Source: Plecoglossus altivelis (taxonomy: Eukaryota > Chordata > Actinopteri > Osmeriformes > Plecoglossidae). Taken from it: DNA of 64,000 bases. Made by a program: the position numbers and the translations under genes. The DNA lies in contig BROE01000003.1 of the NCBI GenBank assembly GCA_036571765.1, forward strand, positions 11,684,223-11,748,222, given 5' to 3'. Positions 10,711-22,000 of this stretch are shown here, piece by piece; position 1 is the stretch's first letter; each line of letters starts with the position of its first letter. The notes beneath the pieces are model-generated. The model did not search any database. It had not been told where the DNA came from and saw only the letters and a program-made list of their open reading frames with translations.

Positions 10711-13197
10711 AGGTGCTGAGTGTTGGGTGGACTCACCATTTTCTGACTGCCACCAGGTTTTGAGGCGGTAGGGTGCGAACGTGGTAACGACGTTCTGGAC
10801 GTGGTGTCCATTGGTTTGGTTAGCTTGTTCCACGTAGCTCCCGGTGGAGTCACAAACAAAGCACTTCTTCTCCTCCTGAGGATGGCGTGGGGGAAGGGGA
10901 GGGAGGGGGGAGACCACAAGAGAGAGAGGGGGGGGACAAAGAAAAGGGCAGAGACAGAAGGGTAGGAGAGTAAAGGGGGTAGATAAAGAACGAGAGAACG
11001 GGTGAGAGAGAGAGAAAGAGGGGGGAAACATGTCAGAGGAATTCTTGGGATACCACACTGAATCATCCCAATCAAAGGAGAGATAAGAGAGGTCTTTGAA
11101 AGACCCCTATTCATTTTAAAGTTGTTGAAATTGGGTCTTTCATCACCTTGTGTTCTGTCTGAACTGACGAGACTGATGACGGTGTACGAGACCTTAAGGA
11201 CTTTTAAATGGGAGGCCTGGTTTCATCATGGTAGACTTATCTGGGGGTGCTGTAAATGAATTCATTTGGCCACGAGATTATTGTGTGCTTCTGTGTTCTT
11301 CTGTCTGTGTGATAGTGGTGGAGGTGTCAATTCTAGTTTAGCCAATACCTAAGATTTACACTTATTTGATTTAAACATGAATCCTGCTTGAGCCAATTCA
11401 ATACAGAGATTAGACTCAGAGGTTCAAACACAATTGAGAGATTTGGGTGAAGATTAGGGCACTATTAATGTGAAATCACACTCTGTCAGGCAACAGTGCA
11501 TCACCCTTTAGTAAACAACTGGAGCTAAATTAATTACATTTGCACTTCAGTGTTTTCAGAGTGTTCATGAGGTCCAGATTAGCAGACTGGGTATGAATGG
11601 TGAATGGTAGAGAGATGTCTTTGAAGGTTTTTTCCACAGGAGTACCCGGAGTTCTGTTTTTAGAGTCTAAATGATCTCCAGCCATGACATGTCAGCCCAT
11701 GCCAGTACAATAAGCCCTCATCCACGCTAACTGCTAGCCCAGCAACTTTCAAGTGATTTGAAGACCTGCCAGATGTCTTTTGTTCATCTAAACGTCAACA
11801 ATCCTTAAAGGGGAGTCCGGAAGTTGTCTAGACGTCTCAGGGAGTTGTAGGAATCTAAAACCTGTCCTCCCATGAGCATCATCTAAACTGTTTATTTACC
11901 CCTACACTAGGATCCCCTCCTACATTATCTGGGGTTTACAAAAACATTGTGTTGTGTCTCAAAGGAATTTGTTGTATTGAAAATAAAAGCCAGGAGGAAC
12001 GGTTACAATATGTCCTGCAAGCATCTTCCATCCTCGCTAGACAAAAGCTTGCCTGTAAAGCGATTGTAATCAAATTTCAATTTCAAATTGCCCTTTTAAA
12101 TTAGAGAAAGGGTTCAGTCTACATTAAAAGAAATGCAGAATTCCAAGTGTGGAAAAGTATACAGTGTTGAACAACATAGTTGTACAAATAACTCAGTTAT
12201 AACCACACATAGGCAATCAAAGTCTCAAATCTCAGGGTCTCAAAATATAATGGGAACGTAGACGAAATGAGATTTAGTGTGCTTAACAATGACCCAAAGT
12301 AGCATTCTTTACATGTTTCGAGATTCATGCCCTCGGGGTAGCAATTCAATACAGATACTATTTATATTCGAGTAGTTCTTATCTGATTGACTACACTTAG
12401 TGAAACGTGAAGACGTTCCTGAAACAGCCCGAAGGCACCACAAACCGTAAAACCTCAAGCGGAGTCCGGACCTACTTTTACGCACAATTGCTACTAAACT
12501 CAAGGACTGCAAACCTTGCGCATCGTATATTTCGGTGTTTCGCTGGTCTATCAGCAGTCAACTATACCGAATTAACGTATAATATACGTTAATCACTGCG
12601 AGTTTAGAGAACAGTCTTACAGTTTACCTGTAAGTGACTGACGATACAGAACGGCTCTTGTCGTTGACGCCCGCATGTTGAACTAGCAGACAGCTGGTGG
12701 GCTCTGCCGATGAGGAGATCTCCAGTCGCAGGGTAGCAACTCCCTTCCGTACAAACATCACTGAATTCTGGTACCTGTGCAAAGACACACGTCCCTGCAA
12801 CTGAAGAAAAAACATGGAATCATTTTCAGACCAGTAGAATATTTCAATTTACATGATGAAATATAGAATGTAAAAGGGTTGGACGGGGCTAAGAGTAAAT
12901 AATGAAGTCAAATGCAGCCGTTTCAATTATTTTATCCATTGGTTACTGTAAAAGGTATTGTCACAACAGCATCTGGAAACACTTTTGCCAACTGCATCTG
13001 GCTAAGTTTTAAACAAGAACGAGTTGAGTCAACAGTATTCTGTAGGTTGCTTGGTAGTAGTTAAGTATGGTTTTGAGCTCACTGGGGGAAGAAAATACAG
13101 CCTTTTATTCGGTCTAAACCTACGGGTTTTCAGCAATGCATAACTTCTGAAATAAGTCAAACTTACATAGCAGGGGCGCAATGTGAAAAATCAACAT
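360..13197 (-). CDS. lamb1: laminin subunit beta-1, 5' part (17 exons, runs off window)
   Basis: Secreted beta chain of basement-membrane laminins (for example the alpha1-beta1-gamma1 trimer). The spliced reading frame gives a signal peptide, an LN polymerisation domain, five LE modules and an L4 (domain IV) module. It ends after 767 residues at an in-phase donor, so LE6 onward and the coiled coil lie outside the window. Near-identity to vertebrate beta-1 is visible in KKCFVCDS, NVVTTFAP, EAEFHFTHLIMTFK, DDVICDSRYSDIEPSTEGE and LLDSRVEIKEKYYYAIYDM. Exon lengths in transcript order are 31,173,139,74,189,64,203,121,189,177,113,80,136,159,128,121 and 205, all in phase. The start at 13197 was chosen because a 31-nt exon encoding MLIFHIAPLL joins exon 2 at phase 1. 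The assignment to beta-1 rather than beta-2 rests on sequence similarity and on lamb4 as neighbour. A teleost a/b suffix cannot be set from this window. Confidence 0.93.
2480..2915. repeat. TG/ATG-rich degenerate simple-sequence tract in lamb1 intron 11
   Basis: Alternating purine-pyrimidine DNA made of (TG)n interspersed with GCATG and TATG units. It occupies most of the intron between exons 11 and 12 and reaches to within a few bases of the exon 11 donor at 2915. Open frames through it on both strands are periodic Cys/Val or His/Thr products of the repeat, not genes. Confidence 0.85.
4695..4728. repeat. Poly-G run
   Basis: About 26 consecutive G, then TT, then six G, in lamb1 intron 9. It may be a true homopolymer (potential G-quadruplex) or an assembly or sequencing artefact. 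Its exact length should not be trusted. Confidence 0.8.
7686..7760. repeat. Fragment resembling a common teleost interspersed repeat
   Basis: TTTACATTTAGTCATTTGGC followed by a GGATG...TCTCCAAAGCAGCATACA segment. From memory this matches a short motif (ACATTTAGTCATTTAGCAGACGC...TTATCC) scattered through many fish genomes. It lies in lamb1 intron 5. The identification is from recollection, not a search, and the element family is not named. Confidence 0.45.
8214..8290. repeat. (AC)n microsatellite grading into (AGAC)n
   Basis: An uninterrupted AC tract to about 8246 is followed by CAGA/GACA-type degenerate repeats, in lamb1 intron 4. Confidence 0.85.
8917..8985. repeat. (GT)n microsatellite
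   Basis: About 34 perfect GT units on the plus strand, hence (AC)n in the sense of the lamb1 transcript, in lamb1 intron 4, about 120 bp downstream of the exon 4 donor. Confidence 0.9.
10635..10709. repeat. (GT)n microsatellite next to the lamb1 exon 3 splice donor
   Basis: A long GT tract with one TA interruption. Read in the lamb1 transcript sense it is (AC)n beginning about 25 nt downstream of the exon 3 donor (10735-10736). Confidence 0.9.
10876..12627 (-). other. lamb1 intron 2, no gene seen
   Basis: A 1.75-kb intron between exons 2 and 3. It begins (plus coordinates) with a G/A-rich tract at about 10890-11040 that becomes the C/T-rich tract before the exon 3 acceptor, and contains a near-perfect palindrome at 12571-12593. 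No additional coding exon or RNA gene was recognised. Confidence 0.6.
12571..12593. repeat. 23-bp near-perfect palindrome
   Basis: Arms ATTAACGTATA and TATACGTTAAT are exact reverse complements separated by a single A. It sits about 35 bp inside lamb1 intron 2 from the exon 2 donor. It could be a dimeric protein-binding site or a chance AT-rich palindrome. Confidence 0.7.
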
Positions 13198-13460
13198 TTC
13201 CGTTGATAATGAGTCTCTTGGATTGTGCGTCCTCTTCTTGTGGTGCGCGTGGGTCCTTAGGTGAGGGTTAACTCCGCATCCCACATCAGTCGTCAAAGCA
13301 AAGGGAGAACACAGCAAACTTTATCTCACTCCTTCTTTGTCAAGCATGCGCATAGACTGTGTCGCGAACCCTCCCCCAAATCCCTTCATTTAAACGAAAT
13401 AACTAAACAGCAATGCCGACCACCTGGGCCAATTATGGACCTCTTAGCAATTAAATAGGC
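13198..13460 (-). promoter_or_regulatory. Presumed lamb1 5' UTR and promoter-proximal region
   Basis: Sequence immediately upstream of the lamb1 start codon. It is locally less AT-rich than the surrounding intergenic DNA and contains CpG-bearing segments (GTGCGCGTGG, GTCGCGAACC). No unambiguous TATA box or initiator was identified, so position is the main support. Confidence 0.3.
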
Positions 13461-16027
13461 CTACAGTAGATCAAAGTAACACAAAGCACCCACAATTGTA
13501 TGTCAGATTAATGTCACAAACTCAGGAATCTCACAGAGAGAGTTCAAGCACACGATCACTTCTCTGAGGAGAATGTAAAAGGTACTTGAGCAGGATACCA
13601 ACCCCCACCTCATATTTTCTAGAACAAAGAACATTCCATTAAAGTCAGGAAGCTTCCTCATGCCCCAGGCACAGGTAAAACCGTAGCTATGGATTAATAG
13701 CGGAATACTTACTTGTTCTGTACTTCAATCAAGTAAAATAACAATTCAAAAACATGTCCTATGACCCATGCCCTGTCATTGAGACAATTAAAGCATTTTT
13801 GTGCAGTTTTCTTGTATGCTACAAATGATAGGTTCACTGCATCAAAGACTAAACTGGAACCTATGCAGAACAAATGGTGTGTGTGTTGTTAATTGAGCAA
13901 CAGATGGTGGACTCAGACCTAGGAGAAAAATAGGGTGGAGGTCCTAATTTAATTATCTATGAGGGGATAGAGGGGGTTCTGTGAAAACAGATTCAATTGG
14001 TTTCTTGAGGCAACTGAAACTACAAAACCTAAAAAAATGCAAACATCCACAAACTATGTCTCAATGAGGTCAAGTCATGACTTTATGGCATGTTCCAATC
14101 TTCTTTACAGTAAGTGCCAAACAACATTTCAACCATATGGAAGAAGAATTGTGTGTGTTATATGAGACATCCTGACAATCATCACAGTTTTCACATACTG
14201 ATTTGACATGAACTGTCTATCCCTGCTCAACCAGAGAATCAGAGAAATCACATTTGATACTTAATCCAATTGACCAGTGACCTTCAGTTAGACATCCAGA
14301 CACACCTGTGAATTCTGCTCCCACAGGGGAGTGTGAAACATATCCAGGGAGAGGGTGGAAGTCCTGAACCCCAACTGAGACATATCCCCAGGCTTAAATG
14401 ACAGGATCCACCACGAGGACAGAACCCCCAAGCCCAGACGCTGTTTCAGACCTCCAGACATTTAAAAGATCAAATCAAAATGGCAGACAAAATAAAAATG
14501 CCATCTAAAGATCAAATACAGTAAGGATGAAAAACTGCAAGTATTTCCGACTCCTACAGAACTTATTCTGGAACTTCTATACCATATATCTTCCAATATA
14601 TAATTAGTTTGTTATACTACTGTTATTTGTGAGATCTATGTTGATAGCAAAATGCTACTGAGTTTGTGGAATCACTGGAGGGCAAAAACGTCTACTGTAG
14701 CCATTAACGCCTGGGTGGAAAATCCATTAACGTGTTATGAGCAGTGATTTGGAAACTTGTGTGTGTGTGTGTGTGTGTGTGTGAAAACGAGAGCATGTGA
14801 GAAACTAAAGGTGGGAGGGGGGGTGGAACATACTTTATCATGAAAAAAGTTATTTTGCACAAAGCATCAATAAATCAATAAGAAAAGGTGTGTGAATTTT
14901 GACAGTGTGTCCCCTACATACCTGAAACAATTTGTTTGTCTGATTACAGAAAGTGTGTGTGCAGGTGTCCAGTTATATATACACATGAGGAACATGCTGG
15001 TCACCACGCATCCATTGCACACTGCCTCAATCATTGAAGATTGAATGCTGTACATACAAAAGACAAAGCATTTCAGGAAGTGGTAAGAAACCAATAGATA
15101 CATTCCAAACCTGGCAGGTGGACCAATCCAAACTTGTTAGTTGGTTTGATTCTAATGACAACTATAGATAGCCCTGAGGTGCCACAGATGGCAGAGGCAA
15201 AGTTTTACTTTTCAAAGTGTCAACAAATTGGTGACCACAGCTTTGTACTCTGGTCGAGTTTAGCTTGAGACAGTTGAGGAATTTTGCTCATTAGCTTAAC
15301 AAAAAGGCGAGGACAAATACCGACAAAATGTAATAAAAAATCATTGGGAAGAAAGGGTACATCTAATCTACTTTATTAGGCCTGTTGTTTATTGTTGATC
15401 ATAGATCACTCTCTTGTGGTCATAGAGAGAACTGCGTACTGATCCTTTTCATTGAGGGTGTTGAAGGAACTCCTCAAGGAACTCCTCAGATCTGTAATCT
15501 TTCCAAGACCATCTTAACCCCACTTCCTTTGCCAGCCTACACTTTGTATATTTATAAATAAAATGTATATATATGACCACCTGACAAATGGTCGGGTGGT
15601 CTTTGCATAGTACCAGTTCTTGTGGCGACAACAGAGTACATTGGAAATGTGCTAGTGCCACATTCCTTAAAGGCCCAAAACATATAGAATTCCCAGTGAA
15701 GGACCACAAATATCACAAGATGTGTATTTTTCAATGGTATTTTCTTAATAATTTTACATGTTTACGTTTGTATAGATGTTTATAATAATTGTATAGTTGT
15801 AAAAAAAAAAGTAAACTGTTCTTTTTAACAGTCAAAGATCTATTTTTGGTATCATATTAATACAACAAAATGTGAAGAATGAACACTTGTGTAACAAAGG
15901 CACTATTATGTTGACGTTAAAGGCAAAACTCTGTTGCCAGTGAATTAAACGTGAAGCTGTTGGCTGTGTTAGCGGAGAGTCTTTCCCAGAGTATATCAAG
16001 TTGTCTGCATGGCTATCCATCATAACC
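13461..16027. other. lamb4-lamb1 intergenic spacer
   Basis: About 2.6 kb between the lamb4 stop codon and the lamb1 promoter region. It should hold the lamb4 3' UTR (next to 16027) and lamb1 upstream regulatory DNA. A (GT)n tract lies at 14759-14783, and a TTTATT (AATAAA on the minus strand) near 15369 is a possible lamb4 polyadenylation signal. Short AT-rich open frames here have no recognisable family features. Confidence 0.5.
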
Positions 16028-19000
16028 TTATAAACAGGAGATGTAGTTGTCTATCCGGCTGGCTATCGCTTTGCGCAGGGATTCTACCGTCTCCAGCAAC
16101 ATGGAAACCTCTTTGGCTTTGTCCTCTTTGCTCTTGATAAAGTTTAGAATTTTTCCTTCCAGATCTGGAAATGTGACAAAGAGCATAATCTTTAAATTCG
16201 AACATTGTCTGAATATGTTTTGTTAATAAAAAGCTTGCGAATGGTTCAAGAATATTACACCTTCAATGTTTTGCATTTTATCTGCAACATCTTTTTTAAG
16301 TTTCTCTGCTTCCATAGTAATATTCTTCAGGCGTGTACTGGCTGTATCCTCAAGGTCCTGGTTTTTGTCTTTCTCCTTCAGTTTATCGAACAAGTCTTCC
16401 ACTCCTTGAACTTCCTGTTGAACCGCCAAGCAAAGTGAAAGTATAAAAACCAAACATTGAAAGCATTTTGCACCATGTAATTGATAGATTGAATTGGTTG
16501 ATTGAAACAAATCTGGTTTTCTCATTGTTGGAAATAGACAGACGGCAATACATACCGTTTCAGCATCTTTGGCATCAGCCAGAGCTTTGTCAGCAGATTT
16601 TCTGGCCTCTTTTGCCTGTTCGCGGTTCATCTCCATTTTCTTTTTTAGTGCTTCAATCGTCTCTGGCAAGTCCTGCAGTCGAGTGGTATTTAGCTTCGCC
16701 TCGGTCTCAGTCAGTTTGGTCTCAATCTGTTGACCATAATGAACACACAATACATTAACCTTAAAGAGCAAGAGCTGATGTGATTCCTTCGTTAGATGGA
16801 TGGATATACACTGTGATGGGCAGACCGACGGTTTGACGTGAGGCTGGATGGATCTCATTACCTCTGTGATCTGAGTCTGAGTCTTGTTATTGCTGGCCTT
16901 GGCAGCCTCCAGATCTTCAGCAGCCTTGTCCTGAGCATTCTCCGCATCATGCATCGCTTTCTTAATATCTTTCACGTCGATGTTCTTTGTTCTGTTCCTG
17001 GAAACCCATCAACAGTCCATCGGAATATTCTCGTGGGTGGTGACATGCAGAAAATCACATTCAATACTGACACATAACCCTAAATTAGAGAGTAGCAGAA
17101 ACAATGACAGCTAAAGTGTTTGAAAAAAGAAAAGAACCCTGGCTCTAATAAGAAGTGCACAATAGAATGTTGTGAAAATCTACTCCATATGCTAACTTTA
17201 TTTCCAAGGCCTTCTCCAGTAGTTCCTTGGCAGTTTTGGCCTGGTCTTCCAGCTGTCCCAGATTCCCCTGGAAGTCTTTCACTTTAGAGAGCTTGTCCTT
17301 GATGTTCTGGATCATGTCCCGGATCTCTTCTGGAGAGCCTGGCAGCTGGATGGCTAGCACTGCCTCAGCTAAATTCTCAATGTCTTCTGGTGCCACCATG
17401 TCATCTGTTGGTGAGGAAAGTCCCTTCAAGTTAATTAAAGGTGATTTCATGCTAATTTTAGCCATAAGGACTTAATCTCAGCGTGTTCAAGACAAACTCT
17501 TTTGAAAGGCAAAGAACCACTTAATGTGACTCATTTATGGTACAAGGATTTCAGGTGGTCATTGGCTTCATCCTTTCATTTATACCAGCAACGTGTCAGG
17601 TAGTCCTATTCCTCATTTCCAGAAGGTCACAATGGCTGCCACACTAACCTGTCAGGTAGTTCTTGACACGTTTAATAAGGTCTTTAGTGTCGTTCTTCTC
17701 TTTCTCAAACTTCTCCTTAGTGTCACTGATCTTTTTCTTCAGTTTCTCCGCCTGATCCTGGGTGTCCTGAGTCATCTGTTTAGCTGTGTTGAGCTGTTAT
17801 AAGATGAAAGACTTAGGGATGTGGGAAAGTGGTTTGTAAACACGCAGAGAGAAAGTAAATGTACACTTTTGGAAATAGGTACTCCGGAAGCATTGATGAA
17901 ACCGAAAAAACGTTTCTTTCGTTTTCGTATTTCACCAGTGAGCTACTAATCAGACCTCATAGTTTACACGCATCCCCTACAGAATACCACTGCACACTTT
18001 ATTTCATCTTTCAGAGGGCAACGATCTTGCCTTTGTCTTGGAGTCCCGCAGTTTGTGGAGGAGGGTTAGGATGTCGTTCTCTACTTGCTCGGCCATTTCG
18101 GTGGCGTTCGTGCTGACTGGGACGCTTCCCTTGCAGTTAGGACCTCCACATTCCCGGAGCCCCAGGGCATCACGACACAGAGCACCCCCGCACTCTGATT
18201 GAGAGCATTCCTTGTCGCCGGGTTCTCCACAGATCTACATGGAACATCAAGGAGATCGAACAAACTTCTTCTAGCAAAGTTGATAACGAACAGAGGTGCC
18301 TAAAACGCCAGAGCGTCCGTGACATGTATAAGAAGGCCTGAAGGACTACCTGTCATACACCTGGGAAGCGTGGTAGCCTCTGGTGGTGTGTCCCATAGCA
18401 ACAGAGCACTGAGACCGTTGAGTCATTTTGTTAACCTAATACTTTTACCGCTAAATCAGTAACACGACAGATTACTAAAATGACATGGTGGTCCCCATGT
18501 GCGGTCACAACATGTGGAAATTGCATGAACACACTTTGAGGAATCAATGCAAAACTCACCTTTGCATTGAGGCCTGCAATACTGAGGGCTTTGACCTTGT
18601 TCTCCAGAGCTCCCATGTCTCCATTGCTGCTGCAGCTTGACAGTTTGTCCTTGACCTTCAGCCGCGTGTCCATGGAGTCTTCCAGGGCCTTGGCAGCATC
18701 CTTCACACGCTTCTCATCAGCCATGTAGCCCTTATGGAGTTTCTTGATCTCATTAAGGGCCTCTGGGTCCATAAAAAAATGAAAGATCGCACACATGAGC
18801 TTTGCAAGCATGTGTTATAGAACTATATGTAGATCGATACTTTTCGATCACATTATGGAGCCCACATGAAATGTACATTATTTCAGAAAATTACATGAAT
18901 TCCTGAAAACCTGTAGAAAGGTTTTCCTTCATTAGGAATCTTTGTTAACCACATTCAGCTGCATATGAATTATCTGGCTGGGGATGAATACAGTTTTTTG

Positions 19001-22000
19001 AATACAGTTGTTTGATTTGCACAGAAAAATGCAAAAATGACCTTCTAATTCCTTTGGTTTAAGTTCTGGACAAGAGGCAAGTTTGTCCCTCAAGTTGTCC
19101 ATCAACTTGTTGATCTCGTAGCGGATGTTGTCCACCTGGGTGTCCAACAGAGTGGTTGGGTCTATGATGATGGCGTTGGGGTCAATGGTGTTTTTCAGTT
19201 TCCTGTGAGGGCAGAACAAGAGGTACAGAAGATTACCCACATTCATTTCACAGAGAAGATTCCTATTTCCTCATTTTCATCTAAACATCCCCGAAGACAA
19301 GATCATTATCTCGACGATATGACGTGAAAAATAAGAATGGTTGAACATGTATTTTATATGTTCAACCATTGTTCATTGTATATCACATATACAATTATGA
19401 ACATTAGAATACGTTGACAGAGGACTAAACATAAATATCTTTTGTAAAAAAAAAACAAGCTGTGGGAAGAGTTTCCTCACATGATCATCTGAAACAGCTT
19501 CTCCACCTTCGGCGCCTGCGGCATGGCGCGTCCTGTCAAGTTCGCCAGCCGCTCCAGCGAGGACTGCATCTGCACCATGCGCTTCAGCGCAGACGGTTGC
19601 TCCTGCTGCTCACCCGGGCGAGGGACCAACGTCCGCATCCGCTGGGCGGCCCGATGGACGTCGGCGACATCGTCTTGCCAGAGGCTGGCGCAGGGGTGGC
19701 AAGGGGCACAGGAGGGGAACACTGAGTCATATCCGGGCGCGCACTCGTCGCAGAAGATTCCGGTAACGCCAATGCGGCACAGGCACTCGCCCGTGAAGGG
19801 GTCGCAGGCGGGTCGCTCGGTACCCTCCATGTTACAGTCACAGGCTGCAGTCAGCGTAAGAGACAAACAGCCACACCATATCAGGGACCAGCAGTATTAT
19901 CCAGTGGTATACAACAGTTGTCTCCCAGTGCTTGGTGTTACTTACAGACACATTGAAGGTCCGGGTTCCCAAAGTGATTCTCTCCACACTCATCACACTG
20001 TTTGCCTCCAAACTCAGCACGACACTGGCACTGACCGGTCACCTACAGAGTTCAAACAGTGGAGGTCTTGAAAGAGGGTGGTGTTGACAGTAGTGTGACA
20101 AATCTCGACAACTATGCAGAGTGCCCAATCCTTGCCTTGTCACAGATGTTGTTGAGAGAATTCCCAGGGTCGCATTTACAAGGTTGGCACCCTGATGACC
20201 CCTGGATGTTCCAGTAGCCATCGTCACACTCGTCACACAGCTCGCCCACCGCTCCAGTCCGGCAGGGACACTGCCCTGTCTCAGAGTCACAAAAACAGGG
20301 GCCTCCCAGAGGGCACTGGGTCACCTCGGTACCACGCGGGTCACAGGAACACTCTGAACACACACCCACAGTTATATCAACACACAAGACATGAAAAACA
20401 CACAAATTCAGATACATACGCAATACAATGTGCTTATTTCCACTAATTGTACTATTACAATTAAGTTGTGTTTTGTTTAGGACTTCAATGTCTATGATTG
20501 TCTGCTCTCTGACTCATAGGTGATACATCTCTAGCCTGTCTCAGCTGTACCTTTGCAGTCCTGGTCCACAGCGCTGCCATAGTAGCCAGGCTTACAGCTC
20601 TGACAATAAGGTCCATGAGTGTTATGGAGACAACGCATACACTCTCCTGTCACGGCGTCGCATGCGCTGCTGTCCTCTGGGTCAATGTTGTTGTTACATG
20701 GACACTCTTGGCAGAAAGCGTTTGGCCTTTCCAGGTCACCATAGAAACCGGGGAGGCAGGAGTCACAACGTGAACCTGGGGGGGGGGGATCATGAGAGTA
20801 GAACACATACTCTAAACACATTTGAATGCACATTCATTTTGGTAATTCTTTTCATGGATGGTTTTATCACATAGATGCTAATCATGTGTGCACACTCCAC
20901 ACCCACTATACACAGACAAACACACACACTCCTACCTTTGTGTCCAGGCAGGCAGTTGCAGGTCAGACCCCTGGAGTCTGGGTCTGTGGAACAGGAGCTG
21001 GCAAAGTGTCGCCCGCTAGCCTGAGTGTCGGGACACAGGCAAGGCTCACAGGGTTCCCTGGAGACCGGGTCACCATAGTAACCCTCCACACACCTGAAAC
21101 ATTTTAATTTCATATTTAATACAATTATATAGATATCTATATATAAAGAGATGGACGAATGGAAAGCTAATAGAAATGTTGAGACTGTCTCGCTCCCTCT
21201 GCACCTTTCACAGTTGTCTCCAGTGGTGTGTTCCCTACAGTCCAGACAGTCTCCGGTGTCTGGGTGGCACAGCTCTGCCATGCCGTTACACTCACAGGGC
21301 CGACACAGGGGGAAGCCGTAGTACCCCGGCTGGCAACGGTCGCAGCGGCGCCCCGACACCTCCCGCCGACAAGGGCACTGACCTCTGACCTGGTCGCACA
21401 GCTCCGAGACCGAGCCCTGGGTGTCGCAATCACACGCTGTGTGTGTGTGTTAATGGGAGGGAGTAGACATAGATTAGTAGTAGACATAGACATAGATTTG
21501 TCATCTTATTTTGTTATTCCATGCTAAGGCTACTTCAATTTTCTTTCCAAATTTCAAACATGAATTGCAAGAAATGGCTTATGATACTGACAGTGTTCAT
21601 ACAACTAAAAACACATGTACTACTCTAAGTAGAAAAACAAGCTGTTGTCCTGGACACATACGTGTGCAGCCATCTGGTCCGAAGCCGAAAGTCAAGGGGG
21701 CACAGGAGTCACAGCAGCGTCCAATCACATTGGGCTTACAGTCGCACACCCCACCAAACTTGCTGCAGTAGGGGCCTAGTGACCCCTGTAGGTTACACCT
21801 GCACACTGCACATATAGATCTCATTACAAATTTTACACTGAATCAGTAAACAACCCCACTATGCCTAAATGTTCTACAACTATAGTAAAATGTGCAATAC
21901 ATACATCTATAGTATCAGTATGGCCTGTAGAATGGTCAGACCATTTTTTTCTATTCAAGACATATTTCAAATGTTCAGATATCCAATCAGAGGTACAGTT

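Larger units (their letters stand above)
7132..13197 (-). other. lamb1: lamb1 exons 1-7: signal peptide and LN domain
   Basis: Exons at 13167-13197, 12628-12800, 10737-10875, 9103-9176, 7977-8165, 7573-7636 and 7132-7334 encode residues 1-291. The signal peptide is split: MLIFHIAPLL from exon 1, then F-AGTCVFAQ from the start of exon 2, with the mature chain beginning near VPEFSD. Exon 2 is easily missed because its true frame (EGSCYPATGDLLIGRAHQLS...) has no Met and a different frame is open across it. The LN domain mediates laminin network polymerisation. Exon 7 ends in the first LE cysteines (GNCFCYGHASECAP). Confidence 0.9.
16028..19844 (-). other. lamb4: lamb4 exons 25-34: last LE, coiled coil, beta-knob and C-terminus
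   Basis: Exons at 19481-19844, 19042-19202, 18560-18762, 18031-18234, 17649-17793, 17197-17404, 16862-16997, 16556-16726, 16261-16414 and 16028-16164 encode residues 1173-1799. After the last LE cysteines (CAPCHPC) the chain becomes heptad-rich and highly charged, as expected for the coiled coil that trimerises with alpha and gamma chains. The beta-knob, a cysteine cluster interrupting the coil, is in the 18031-18234 exon (ICGEPGDKECSQSECGGALC...). The last exon reads DLEGKILNFIKSK...NYISCL then TAA. Confidence 0.9.

Noticed and set aside
12624..12815. 63-residue open frame on the minus strand
   Set aside because: Wrong frame of lamb1 exon 2; the laminin LN sequence is in another frame.
16020..16205. 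61-residue open frame on the minus strand
   Set aside because: Wrong frame over lamb4's terminal exon; the true frame ends NYISCL-stop at 16028.
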